Shown here in pieces: positions 1 to 8,075 of a stretch of 64,000 bases of DNA. Location: NCBI RefSeq assembly GCF_900108035.1, contig NZ_FNVS01000009.1:1-64000 (forward strand), in the 5' to 3' direction. Both the position numbers and the translations under genes were made by a program. Origin of the DNA: Parabacteroides chinchillae. Lineage in GTDB: Bacteria; Bacteroidota; Bacteroidia; Bacteroidales; Tannerellaceae. Positions within the stretch are counted from its first letter, which is position 1. Each line of letters opens with the position of its first letter. Below the pieces are notes generated by a model. The model ran no database searches. It was not told where the DNA came from and saw only the letters and a list, made by a program, of their open reading frames with translations.

Positions 1-120
1 AGTAATTGACGGTATTATTATTCTATAAAACAAACATCTAATGTCTGTATAATACTTGTACTACTTGTTGTATGTAAATCTTTCAAAGAACTCGTTATAC
101 ACCCGCTTTTTAGCGAACGT
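1..120 (-). other. Probable rRNA operon leader (boxA-like), continuing past the left edge
   Basis: No open frame is convincing here. Read on the minus strand, the stretch lies just below two strong promoters and carries GTTCTTTGAAAGA (plus-strand 79-91), which resembles the boxA antitermination element found in rRNA leaders. Leaders with TTCTTTGA upstream of 16S genes are usual in Bacteroidales. The 16S gene itself would lie outside the window, so the assignment is an inference from promoter strength, boxA likeness and the absence of coding sequence. Confidence 0.45.
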
Positions 121-125
121 GGATG

Positions 126-158
126 CAAAGATAAAACTTTTTATTTATTAGCTCCAAA
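126..158 (-). promoter_or_regulatory. Proximal minus-strand promoter (TTTG-N21-TATCTTTG)
   Basis: On the minus strand TTTG (158-155) is followed after 21 nt by TATCTTTG (133-126). This is a full match to the Bacteroidetes primary-sigma consensus TTTG / TAnnTTTG. It fires toward the left edge into the boxA-like leader. Confidence 0.65.
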
Positions 159-231
159 TGTTTATGGAACTTTTTTGATAAAAATATTGTTCAATATCTA
201 TTCACCAATCATTCTCTCTCGAATGCGGATG

Positions 232-263
232 CAAAAGTAATGCTCTTAAACATATATTCCAAA
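232..263 (-). promoter_or_regulatory. Distal minus-strand promoter (TTTG-N20-TACTTTTG)
   Basis: TTTG (263-260) is followed after 20 nt by TACTTTTG (239-232), again a full consensus match, about 106 bp upstream of the proximal promoter. Two perfect tandem promoters are typical of stable-RNA operons. They lie downstream of the HU-like operon and point the same way. Confidence 0.6.
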
Positions 264-406
264 CTTTATTCCAACTATTTTTTTAAACAAAACAAGGCGC
301 ACAACCTAATTTGCATAACATCCGCAAGTTACATATTGAAAAAAAAATTACACCAATCTTATTGGATAACTATGCCGGGAGATTCATTTATATATAAGGT
401 ACGAGA

Positions 407-538
407 TTATTCATCGAGTTCTTTAGAAGGCATATTCTGAGGTTTATTTTTTCCGGTTATCTTACCGATCATTCTCTTAACAATCCCAATACAACGACTG
501 ACTACCGATAATATATCCATAATTTTTTCTGCATTCAT
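407..538 (-). CDS. 43-residue small protein, third gene of the HU-like operon
   Basis: The ATG at 538 lies one base after the TAA of the upstream small membrane-protein gene, an arrangement typical of translational coupling. The product starts MNAEKIMDILSVVSRCIG and ends in a lysine-rich, then acidic tail (KNKPQNMPSKELDE). The first half could form one amphipathic helix. I recognise no family. Tight spacing inside an operon is the main reason to call it a gene. Very small proteins are common next to HU-like genes in Bacteroides and Parabacteroides, but no role can be read from this sequence. Confidence 0.5.
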   Translation of the reverse strand: MNAEKIMDILSVVSRCIGIVKRMIGKITGKNKPQNMPSKELDE

Positions 539-539
539 C

Positions 540-734
540 TTACTTGTTTTTTAATTTATATGAATAATCTACGCCGACCAATGCACCGGCAAATGTGCTG
601 ATTTCTCCAAAGGCAACTAATATGCTTCCATGTATTTCACCCGAAGGAGGCACCCAAAATCCCATAAATAAAAGAGTAAGGCCTGCCACACAAAGCAGCA
701 AGGCCATTACCAATTGAAATGTCAATCTTGACAT
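540..734 (-). CDS. Small two-helix membrane protein, 64 aa
   Basis: The protein is almost entirely two hydrophobic segments, about residues 7-27 (FQLVMALLLCVAGLTLLFMG) and 36-55. A short Pro/Ser/Gly loop joins them, and the tail is basic (YKLKNK). It is predicted to sit in the inner membrane with both ends in the cytoplasm. Its ATG overlaps the TAA of the HU-like gene by one base (TAATG), so translation is probably coupled. Small hydrophobic proteins of this sort often follow HU-like genes in Bacteroidales; the function is unknown. Confidence 0.7.
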   Translation of the reverse strand: MSRLTFQLVMALLLCVAGLTLLFMGFWVPPSGEIHGSILVAFGEISTFAGALVGVDYSYKLKNK

Positions 735-1162
735 TATACAGTATGAGGACGATCACATTCCTTTTCCACCACTTCCGGGATTACCCTTGTAAACTCGGTG
801 GTCATCTTTGTTTCACGAAGTTCTTTCCCCGGTGTAAAAACGATTTTCGCTCTACGAAGCAGACTGTTGTTAAAATCCTTCTCTTCGTCTACCCCATCAC
901 TACTAACAGACAAACGGAAATTTCCAAATTCACCCAACTGAACAATACGACCTTCCTGCAATTCCATATCCATTACAAAATTAAGGTTATCCAGAACCGC
1001 TTTGACATCCGCACTTGAAACTGTGCTACGGGCAGCAATCAATTTACATAAATGTTTCAAACCAGACGTTCCATTACTCTTTGCTACTGCATAATACTTC
1101 TTAGCTGCATCCTTTTCGCCAGGTTTACATGAACGCTGTACCAACTTAAATCCTTGTGACAT
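734..1162 (-). CDS. HU-like DNA-binding protein (HU-related family)
   Basis: At 142 residues this is longer than true HU (about 90). It matches the Bacteroidetes HU-related family: an N-terminal extension (SQGFKLVQRSCKPGEKDAAK), a helical dimerisation part, and the arm region with GRIVQLGEFGNFRLSVSS around residues 70-88. That segment corresponds to the V.L.GFG.F.V core of HU. Such proteins bind DNA as dimers and are thought to organise the nucleoid. It is the first gene of a three-gene operon with two small proteins downstream, preceded by a consensus promoter. The C-terminal tail after residue 115 is poorly conserved in the family. Confidence 0.85.
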   Translation of the reverse strand: MSQGFKLVQRSCKPGEKDAAKKYYAVAKSNGTSGLKHLCKLIAARSTVSSADVKAVLDNLNFVMDMELQEGRIVQLGEFGNFRLSVSSDGVDEEKDFNNSLLRRAKIVFTPGKELRETKMTTEFTRVIPEVVEKECDRPHTV

Positions 1163-1207
1163 AATTTATAAATTTAATTTGTTATGTGCTCACCATTGAA
1201 CACGATG

Positions 1208-1235
1208 CAAATGTAAAACAGGAAAAAATCCTCAA
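1208..1235 (-). promoter_or_regulatory. Promoter of the HU-like operon
   Basis: On the minus strand TACATTTG (1215-1208) fits TAnnTTTG, with TTG (1235-1233) 17 bp upstream. It lies about 46 bp before the HU-like ATG. The rest of 1240-1439 shows no gene. Confidence 0.5.
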
Positions 1236-1439
1236 CATGGCTTAAAAAAAGCTGTAACAAACTGAATATCACAAATAAAAAAACATTCGCACTCAAAAAA
1301 GGACTATTCACCCCAACTTATATTGTCGCTTTTTTACATTATATCAACTTACCGGAAACAGATAAATAAAGATTTATTGCATTGCTCGGCAGCACCCGGA
1401 CATTGACGCATGGCTGTCCGAATAGCTGTTTGCCACAGG

Positions 1440-3314
1440 TCAGTTGATGACAGGCGTGCGCGGAACGAGCTTCGGGTAAGCAGTGCCGCTATCGCCTGTT
1501 TGCCACTTATAAGTGCTTTCGGACACGCCGTTGTTGATGCCGTTAAGCTGGCTGTTCAGTGTGCTGATGTCGGTGAAGTTGTTGTTGCCCGTGCCGACGG
1601 CTCCGTCGCTGTTGTTGTTCTTGCCTATCATATCGGTAGTTCCTCCGCTGGAGCCGCTGTTCCACGCCGAATAGGAACAGTTTCTGCCATTTATATCGCC
1701 TGCCAGACCTCCTGCTCCGGAACTTTCTGCTTTTCCGCCGCTAATCGTCACCTGTGCATTGGCAATGCAGCCGGTGATAGCTAGCGTGTTTCCGGCATAA
1801 CTCCCCGTAATCCCTCCGGCAGCGTTCGCCGCGTTGTTGTTCGAGGTGGTGGAAGAAACGGTACCGTTGAAACGGCAGAATTCGATAGTTCCAGCCACAA
1901 GGCCGCATATACCTCCGGCGAAGCAATGCTTTGCTCCGGTTACGGTGACCGCTCCCTCCACGATAAGGTTGCTGACCTTACCTCCGATAGCTTCGAACAA
2001 TCCGCCACGAGCTTCATAGTTTTCATCGGTGGAGTTGATTGAAACGTTCATATTGCTGATGGTATTGCCTTGTCCGTCAAAAGTTCCATAAAAATTATAT
2101 ATCGGTGTCCACGGTTTGTTTTCGAGGTCGATGTTGGCGTCGAGCACGTAGTTGGCATTACGATACATGGCTTCGGTGCTGCCCGTTATCACCGCATTGG
2201 CTTTCGCGAGCGTGGACAACGCCGCCAGTTGTTCGGCGGTGGCGATGGTGTAATGGTAGTCTTCGGCTTTGTCGCCACTTCCGGCGGTCTTTACAGGGTC
2301 GAGGATATTTCTGGCAGGGGCGACGTCGGTATTGTACTCCACATCCGATGTTGTCCAGTCGCTGTTGATGTCCACAGTCAGTTTCACGTCTTTGATGGAT
2401 ACCGGCTTTTCCGAAATCAGGCTTCCGGTAGCGTTGGTCTTGTAGTTGCGCTTGAGGGGGATTCCGGCAGGGATGGTGACCGACTGCAAATCTTTGCCCT
2501 CAGTCCCTGTAAAGGTCAAATCAATACTGCCTAAAGTGGAAGAGGCTTCGGTAAAGATATAGTCGGAGAAGAGGGTTTGCGATTCGGCTGATTTGCTGTT
2601 GCAGGTCACCGTAACTGTGCCGCTTGCTATTCCGCTTAATACATTAAAGTTTTTAGGTACAGTGTACCGGGCTTGCAGCCCGCTGCAATAGCCGTAGTTT
2701 GTAGCATTCTTTTCTTTTATCGTCAGTTTGGCAAACGGGCGGGTCAGTGCAGGGATAGTCGGATTTGTCACGGCAGTAGCCCCCTTCTCTAATGCATAGA
2801 GACCGCAGAAAGCGTCACGGGCATCGGTGTTAAAGGCGTACACGTTTTCAATAATCGAGATGGCTTTCAGACCGTTGGTGACGTCATTAGTGGCATAAAA
2901 CTTGTCGTCGTAATGCGTGCAGCTTAGGCCTCCGATTGTGGCAGAAATACCTTTTGAGTCCGTTGCAATAAAGTCCGCCCAGAAAAGGCAGTAGTATTTG
3001 CCTTCATCTATCGTGAAATCGAATACTACGTTGTCACCGGTCATTCCCGCTTGTTCTATGCGCTGTTTCAACACAGGAGTTTGATCTGGTGCCCCTTGCG
3101 TCCATACTTCGAGGATGCAGCGAAGTTTGTAGTCGGAGGGAGCCGTGGGCAATGCCCGTGTCCCGATTTGCGCGAAATCTTCGGGCAGCGAGGCGGTGAG
3201 GGTCACGCGGTTGCTCTCGGTAGCGGTTTGCAGCGCATCGGTTTCGTCCTGGCTGCACGAGGTTATCAGCCCCACGAGGGCGATAATCCAGAGGTAAAGA
3301 TGGTACTTTTTCAT
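1440..3314 (-). CDS. Surface lipoprotein with DUF6562 domain and GLUG repeats, 624 aa
   Basis: A lipoprotein signal (MKKYHLYLWIIALVGLITSC, lipid on Cys20) is followed by a region like the DUF6562 family (about residues 60-310; Phe/Tyr-rich beta strands such as YYCLFWADF), related to Bacteroidetes fimbrillin-like folds. From about residue 350 there are glycine-rich repeats of the GLUG type (GGLFEAIGGKVSNLIVEG, GGICGLVAGTIEFCRFNG, GGITGSYAGNTLAITGC), which build a beta-helix seen in bacterial surface proteins. It is last in a three-gene operon after another DUF6562 lipoprotein and an OmpA/DUF3575 protein, which suggests an exposed adhesin or appendage tip. The binding partner is unknown. The gene is GC-richer than the genes to its right. 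Confidence 0.75.
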   Translation of the reverse strand: MKKYHLYLWIIALVGLITSCSQDETDALQTATESNRVTLTASLPEDFAQIGTRALPTAPSDYKLRCILEVWTQGAPDQTPVLKQRIEQAGMTGDNVVFDFTIDEGKYYCLFWADFIATDSKGISATIGGLSCTHYDDKFYATNDVTNGLKAISIIENVYAFNTDARDAFCGLYALEKGATAVTNPTIPALTRPFAKLTIKEKNATNYGYCSGLQARYTVPKNFNVLSGIASGTVTVTCNSKSAESQTLFSDYIFTEASSTLGSIDLTFTGTEGKDLQSVTIPAGIPLKRNYKTNATGSLISEKPVSIKDVKLTVDINSDWTTSDVEYNTDVAPARNILDPVKTAGSGDKAEDYHYTIATAEQLAALSTLAKANAVITGSTEAMYRNANYVLDANIDLENKPWTPIYNFYGTFDGQGNTISNMNVSINSTDENYEARGGLFEAIGGKVSNLIVEGAVTVTGAKHCFAGGICGLVAGTIEFCRFNGTVSSTTSNNNAANAAGGITGSYAGNTLAITGCIANAQVTISGGKAESSGAGGLAGDINGRNCSYSAWNSGSSGGTTDMIGKNNNSDGAVGTGNNNFTDISTLNSQLNGINNGVSESTYKWQTGDSGTAYPKLVPRTPVIN

Positions 3315-3362
3315 GTGCTTGATAATTTTGATTTTTAATTTATTGGTAATTCACTCTTTTTA

Positions 3363-4397
3363 TCAATGTAGCAGACCGTCGAGGTCTATGTCTATATCTC
3401 CGTCAAAATCGGGGTCTATGTCCACGCCTCCCTGCATCTCGCTGGTGAGGAAACGGGCACGCACGGTGGTGAGGTGTCCCCGTCGGTAGGGCACTTCCAG
3501 CCCGGTGGTGCGGCTGATGACGTTGCCGCCGCTGTCGCGTATTTCCATCGAGAGGCTGACGAACGATTCCGTGCCGTTCACAAACACGAAGTCCGTTCCG
3601 ATGGAGCATTCCTCCTGTCCGTCTGTGGGGACGGCGAGCGGGGTGGTATAGGCTATTCCCGTCCGCGAATCCGCAGGCTTGCCCGCGAGGACGTTGAACA
3701 CCGTGGGGAGGTAGAAGCCGTAGGAGAACGTAATCGTAAATGTTTCATCATCGGCACGTTGCTTCTTTGTCTTGCGGAGGAAATCCTTCACGTCGGTAGC
3801 TATAATCTCATACTTCGCCAGCGGGCGCACCATGTCCACTTTTATCTGCACTTTTGCATTCCATTCGTCTCGGTATTGCCGCAGGTCGAGGGCGGCGGTT
3901 CCATAAAGGCAGTCCCGATAGTCGGTGCTACCCGTATAGGGATCGGTGCAGGCTACCTGCTGCAAGTTGTCCGTATCGTAATAGAGGTCGTCCATCGTGC
4001 CTGCCTTTACGTAGTCCGTCCATACGGCGAGAGTATAGTCCAGCGCATGCAGTTTCAGATGGATGGGGAGCGTGATTTTCGCGTCTCCGTCCTCTTCGGC
4101 GGTCTCCATCACCGTCACCTGCCGGGCTGTGGGCTTGCCCTCCCGCCACGCCTCGATGATGAAACGGCGGCGGTAGCCGTCGTTGGCTTTCGTTGTTCCG
4201 CTGCGGGCATTTTTCTGCGTGATGATTTCCAGCGGAACAAGTTCCAGGTCGAGCGTCACTTCGGTGTTGACTTCTACCAGCGTGGGGTCGATGCCTTCTT
4301 CGCCGTCTTCCGTCATGCCAGGGTAGTCGTGTACGCAACCGGCAAGGAAGATTGTCAGCACAAGGGCGATAAATCCTATCGTGTATTTCTGTTTCAT
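3363..4397 (-). CDS. DUF6562-type lipoprotein, fimbrillin-like, 344 aa
   Basis: The lipobox is IFLAGC (Cys21). The mature part begins with an acidic linker, then a beta-rich domain with RRRFIIEAWREGK, LDYTLAVWTDYV and VRPLAKYEIIATDVKDF. The same order of motifs occurs in the neighbouring 624-residue protein, so the two are paralogous over this domain. Here the protein stops after the domain and ends in Asp-rich repeats (IDPDFDGDIDIDLDG), which could bind calcium. It starts 6 bp after the DUF3575 gene, so the two are co-transcribed. The likely role is a structural or anchoring subunit of a surface fibre; this is inferred from family and context. Confidence 0.72.
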   Translation of the reverse strand: MKQKYTIGFIALVLTIFLAGCVHDYPGMTEDGEEGIDPTLVEVNTEVTLDLELVPLEIITQKNARSGTTKANDGYRRRFIIEAWREGKPTARQVTVMETAEEDGDAKITLPIHLKLHALDYTLAVWTDYVKAGTMDDLYYDTDNLQQVACTDPYTGSTDYRDCLYGTAALDLRQYRDEWNAKVQIKVDMVRPLAKYEIIATDVKDFLRKTKKQRADDETFTITFSYGFYLPTVFNVLAGKPADSRTGIAYTTPLAVPTDGQEECSIGTDFVFVNGTESFVSLSMEIRDSGGNVISRTTGLEVPYRRGHLTTVRARFLTSEMQGGVDIDPDFDGDIDIDLDGLLH

Positions 4398-4403
4398 AAG
4401 CCG

Positions 4404-5504
4404 TTACTTTTTAAGGTTAAAGCGATAGACCACGGAAAGCCCCACACGGGTGATGCCCCAATAGTTCTTGGTACGTGTGTCGATGCGTGCGCCGTTATCT
4501 ATATTATAGTAGGTGTCATAGCGCATGTTGGCATAGCCTGCGCCGAGCGTAAACTCGCCCGCCCAATGCTCATTAAAGGGCAGCAGATAACCGTAACTGA
4601 TACCTGCGCCCAAGAGCGGACGGGAGGTGTCTTGATAGCGGTCGCGGTTCCACTTCACGTTGAACCAGCCAACGTGTGCGTGTACGCCGAAGAAATGCCC
4701 TTCGCCGGGCTTCGATAGCCAGTAACGGGCTTCGGGCTGGATGGTAAAGGTCTTGATGGCGTGTTTGCTGCCGATGTGCCACGGACACCACAGTATCGGA
4801 AGTTCGACGGAGAGATGTTCGCTCACCTGCACGTCTGCCGCCACATTCATAATCGTGCCTGCCCATGCCGCAAGATTGGTCTTGACGGCCACGTAGCGGG
4901 GAGAAGAAGATACGGTTTCCGGCGTTACCGTGAGGGCCGGTTGTTCCGCTTGCTGCTGTTCTTCTACCGTTATTTCTTTCTCCGGAACAGGCGGCTCAAC
5001 CTTTTCGGTTTCCGCCCGTACTTCCGGTGCATCCGCAAGGGCAAGCCTGACAATGCCCTGCACATCGGCACGGCGTGCTTTCTCCGGGCTTTCCGCTCCG
5101 GTATCCACGCCTGCACCCGCGTAGGCGATCCGTTCGGCGGCGATACCCTTCCGTACAAGGTAGTTGCGCACGGTGCGTGCACGGCGTAGCGAGAGCGTAT
5201 CGTTGAGCACCGCCCGTCCGCTCGCATCCGCCCAACCCCGGATGACGATCCGTGCATCAGGGTTCGCCCCGGCCCAGCGAACCAACCACCCCGATTTCGG
5301 GTAATCGCTCCGCTCAATCCATTCGCCGTTGCCGAGCGAAAAATAAAACGTCGTGCGCATCATCACTGAATCGCGTTCAGTCGTGCCGGGAACGATATTC
5401 CCGTTCTGTGCTTTTAATGCGGCTGGCGATAATAAAAAGATCAGCGCAAGGCACGCAACCGCGTGGTGGCAGCGGCCCGGAAAGGCAAGTAAAGTTCGTA
5501 TCAT
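4404..5504 (-). CDS. OmpA-like / DUF3575 outer-membrane protein, first gene of the surface operon
   Basis: I take ATG 5504 as the start because a signal peptide begins there (MIRTLLAFPGRC, hydrophobic stretch ending SPAALKA). A GTG at 5546 would add 14 unhelpful residues. After the signal comes an OmpA-C-like, peptidoglycan-associating region (DARIVIRGWADASG, LSLRRARTVRNYLVRKGI). A Pro/Glu/Gln-rich linker leads to a DUF3575 domain of eight or so beta strands (VAVKTNLAAW, ELPILWCPW, HVGWFNVKWN, GISYGYLLPF, VGLSVVYRFNLKK). In Bacteroidetes fimbrial loci such proteins often precede the fimbrillin genes and anchor the fibre. The gene is markedly GC-rich, with many GCG/CGC codons. Confidence 0.78.
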   Translation of the reverse strand: MIRTLLAFPGRCHHAVACLALIFLLSPAALKAQNGNIVPGTTERDSVMMRTTFYFSLGNGEWIERSDYPKSGWLVRWAGANPDARIVIRGWADASGRAVLNDTLSLRRARTVRNYLVRKGIAAERIAYAGAGVDTGAESPEKARRADVQGIVRLALADAPEVRAETEKVEPPVPEKEITVEEQQQAEQPALTVTPETVSSSPRYVAVKTNLAAWAGTIMNVAADVQVSEHLSVELPILWCPWHIGSKHAIKTFTIQPEARYWLSKPGEGHFFGVHAHVGWFNVKWNRDRYQDTSRPLLGAGISYGYLLPFNEHWAGEFTLGAGYANMRYDTYYNIDNGARIDTRTKNYWGITRVGLSVVYRFNLKK

Positions 5505-6097
<593 letters not shown>

Positions 6098-6163
6098 CAT
6101 CCCGATCATTTTTATAAATCATCGGGATGATTTGCAAAAATGATCGGGATGACTAATTCCGTT
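6098..6163. repeat. 22-bp-period array A, three units
   Basis: Three consecutive 22-bp units start at 6098, 6120 and 6142. They begin CATCCCGATCATT, CATCGGGATGATT and GATCGGGATGACT, so the first unit has the GC core inverted. AT-rich spacers (ATAAAT, CAAAAAT) join the first two units to the next. The array lies between the surface operon and the promoter of the DUF1080 gene. The same core recurs in array E near 60.5 kb. Confidence 0.8.
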
Positions 6164-6239
6164 CTCTCAAACAGGTTCCCTAAGAAGTGTATTTTGACAT
6201 ATTTCATCCTATTAACATCTATCCTGTTACATTCTTGTA

Positions 6240-6268
6240 TTGACTTTCGGTTTTTATCTATATATTTG
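6240..6268 (+). promoter_or_regulatory. Promoter of the tandem-DUF1080 gene
   Basis: TTG (6240-6242) is followed after 18 bp by TATATTTG (6261-6268), a full -7 match, 45 bp before the ATG. Confidence 0.6.
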
Positions 6269-6313
6269 TGGCTGAAAAGTATTTAAATCTAATATTAATC
6301 TAACTTCTAAAAA

Positions 6314-7609
6314 ATGGAATTTATTATGAGTAAAATGACTGCCACCAGTCTATTAGCTTCTTGTGCAGTTTCATTAGCCTTGTTCTCTTCTTGTGCCGAA
6401 AAAGAGCAAAACACGCTTTCTCCCGAAGAAGTTGCCGAAGGCTGGCAATTGTTGTTTGACGGTAAAACATTGAATGGCTGGAAAGATTACAACGGTACTA
6501 CGCTTACACAGCCATGGCATGTTGTAGACGGATGTATTCAAGCTAAAGGAGACGGTAGCGATGCTAGCGGTTACATCGTTACAGACAAAGAGTATGAGAA
6601 CTTTGAATTGTCTTGGGACTGGAAACTTTCCAAAGGTGGAAACAGCGGCATGTTGTATCATGTGGTTGAACGTCCACAGTATTCTGTTCCTTACGTAACC
6701 GGCCCGGAATATCAGTTGATAGACGAACCGAACTTCCCGGAGCCACTGGAAGAATGGCAAAAGTTAGGCGTAGACTATGCAATGCATCTGCCCGATAAAG
6801 CCAAAATGAAAGTAAACCCGCAAGGCGAATGGAACAACTCCAAGATCGTATTCGACAACGGCCATGTAGAACATTGGCTGAACGGAGAAAAAATTCTGGA
6901 ATTTGAAGCCTGGACAGATGACTGGCATGCAAAAAAGAACAGCGGCAAATGGGCTAAGGCTACTGAATACGGATTAGCAAAGAAAGGTGTATTATGTCTG
7001 CAAGACCATGGTTATCCTGCTTCATTCCGTAATATTAAAATTAAAGAACTTCCACGTAAAACCGGACAAGAAGTTGTATTGTTCAATGGTAAAGACCTGA
7101 CCGGATGGGAAGCCTATGGAACGGAAAAATGGTATGTAGACAATAATGGTTTACTGGTTTGCGAAAGTGGTCCGGACAAAAAATATGGTTATCTGGCTAC
7201 ACGCGATTATTATGACAATTACGATCTGACTGTTGAATTCAAACAGGAAGCCGATGGCAACTCAGGCGTGTTTATCCGTTCTTTCGTTGAAGATGGAGCA
7301 AAAGTAAACGGCTGGCAAGTTGAAGTAGCTCCTAAAGGGCATGACACAGGCGGTATTTATGAATCATACGGCCGCGGCTGGTTGATCCAGATTCCGGATG
7401 AAAAAGAAAACATACTGAAAGAAGGCGACTGGAACACCCTACGCATCAAAGTAAATGGCGACAATGTACAGACTTGGTTAAACGGTGAAGAAATGGTAAA
7501 CATCAACGACGAAAAGATCGGTGCCGGACAAGGACGTATCGCATTGCAGATTCATGATGGCGGCGGAATTAAAGTTCGCTGGCGTAACTTGAAATTAACA
7601 ACTCTATAA
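6314..7609 (+). CDS. Tandem DUF1080 (3-keto-disaccharide hydrolase family) lipoprotein, 431 aa
   Basis: The lipoprotein signal ends LFSSC (Cys27). ATG 6314 and ATG 6326 are both possible starts, and both keep the signal. Two DUF1080/PF06439 concanavalin-like domains follow. The first spans residues about 42-228 (LLFDGKTLNGWKDYNG, GNSGMLYHVVERPQ, EHWLNGEKILEFE). The second spans about 240-431 (VLFNGKDLTGWEAYG, GNSGVFIRSFVEDG, TWLNGEEMVNIN, GGIKVRWRNLKL). Characterised members cleave 3-keto-glycosides in gut Bacteroidota. The product is probably periplasmic or surface-exposed. A terminator follows directly, so the gene is likely transcribed alone from its own promoter. The substrate is unknown. 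Confidence 0.82.
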   Translation: MEFIMSKMTATSLLASCAVSLALFSSCAEKEQNTLSPEEVAEGWQLLFDGKTLNGWKDYNGTTLTQPWHVVDGCIQAKGDGSDASGYIVTDKEYENFELSWDWKLSKGGNSGMLYHVVERPQYSVPYVTGPEYQLIDEPNFPEPLEEWQKLGVDYAMHLPDKAKMKVNPQGEWNNSKIVFDNGHVEHWLNGEKILEFEAWTDDWHAKKNSGKWAKATEYGLAKKGVLCLQDHGYPASFRNIKIKELPRKTGQEVVLFNGKDLTGWEAYGTEKWYVDNNGLLVCESGPDKKYGYLATRDYYDNYDLTVEFKQEADGNSGVFIRSFVEDGAKVNGWQVEVAPKGHDTGGIYESYGRGWLIQIPDEKENILKEGDWNTLRIKVNGDNVQTWLNGEEMVNINDEKIGAGQGRIALQIHDGGGIKVRWRNLKLTTL

Positions 7610-7655
7610 TTTTATCTCAGACAAAGCAAAAAGAGATATTTTCAGATAGAAAGAG

Positions 7656-7697
7656 ATCCCCCTACAGTCTTTTACAGATTGTGGGGGGATTTTTTAT
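7656..7697 (+). terminator. Rho-independent terminator after the tandem-DUF1080 gene
   Basis: ATCCCCCTACA (7656-7666) pairs with TGTGGGGGGAT (7680-7690), with one internal mismatch, and TTTTTT follows. Confidence 0.85.
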
Positions 7698-8058
7698 ATA
7701 CCAACTTTCTATCCCCCCTCGCCCCTTTCCCATCCGGCTTCATACACCTTATTTCCGGTTTCAGCAACTATTATCCGGTATTGCTTATTTTTATTCGGAG
7801 AATAAAGTAGTCTTTGCCGTAACAAAAAAAGGGCAGGAACATGCGATAGACTTCTCATTAAACAAACTTATGGAGCAACTGGACCCGGAACGATTCTTCC
7901 GGGCCAACCGACAGATTATTCTTTGCATAGATGCAGTAGATCATGCCGAACCTTACTTCAACGGGAAGATTATTGTGATTGTAAGACCGGCTTTCAAAGA
8001 AAAGATAACAATCAGTGAAGAAAAGCTATCTTCTTTCAAACAATGGCTGAACTATTAG
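7681..8058 (+). pseudogene. Remnant of a LytTR-family response regulator
   Basis: The frame encodes a near-complete LytTR DNA-binding domain: IAYFYSENKVVFAVTKKG, IDFSLNKLMEQLDPERFFRANRQ, PYFNGKIIVIVRPAFKEKITIS and FKQWL. LytTR regulators normally have a receiver domain of about 120 residues in front. Here the open frame begins inside the preceding terminator, has no ATG before the domain, and starts with residues unrelated to a receiver. The gene has therefore lost its 5' two thirds. The terminator hairpin of the DUF1080 gene now occupies its upstream edge. The domain has no internal stop, so the loss may be fairly recent. Confidence 0.72.
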
Positions 8059-8075
8059 CTTTTCACTGCCCGGTT

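Noticed and set aside
240-440. Plus-strand frame of 66 codons near the left edge
   Set aside because: It overlaps the distal minus-strand promoter and the 43-residue minus-strand gene, shows no domain and has random-looking composition.
1397-1420. CGGACA / TGTCCG hairpin just past the 624-residue lipoprotein gene as terminator
   Set aside because: Only six base pairs, a 12-nt loop and no T-tract on the relevant strand.
3474-4718. Plus-strand frame of 414 codons opposite the DUF6562 and DUF3575 genes
   Set aside because: It spans the boundary of two well-supported genes on the other strand, and its length is explained by the high GC content and codon bias of those genes.
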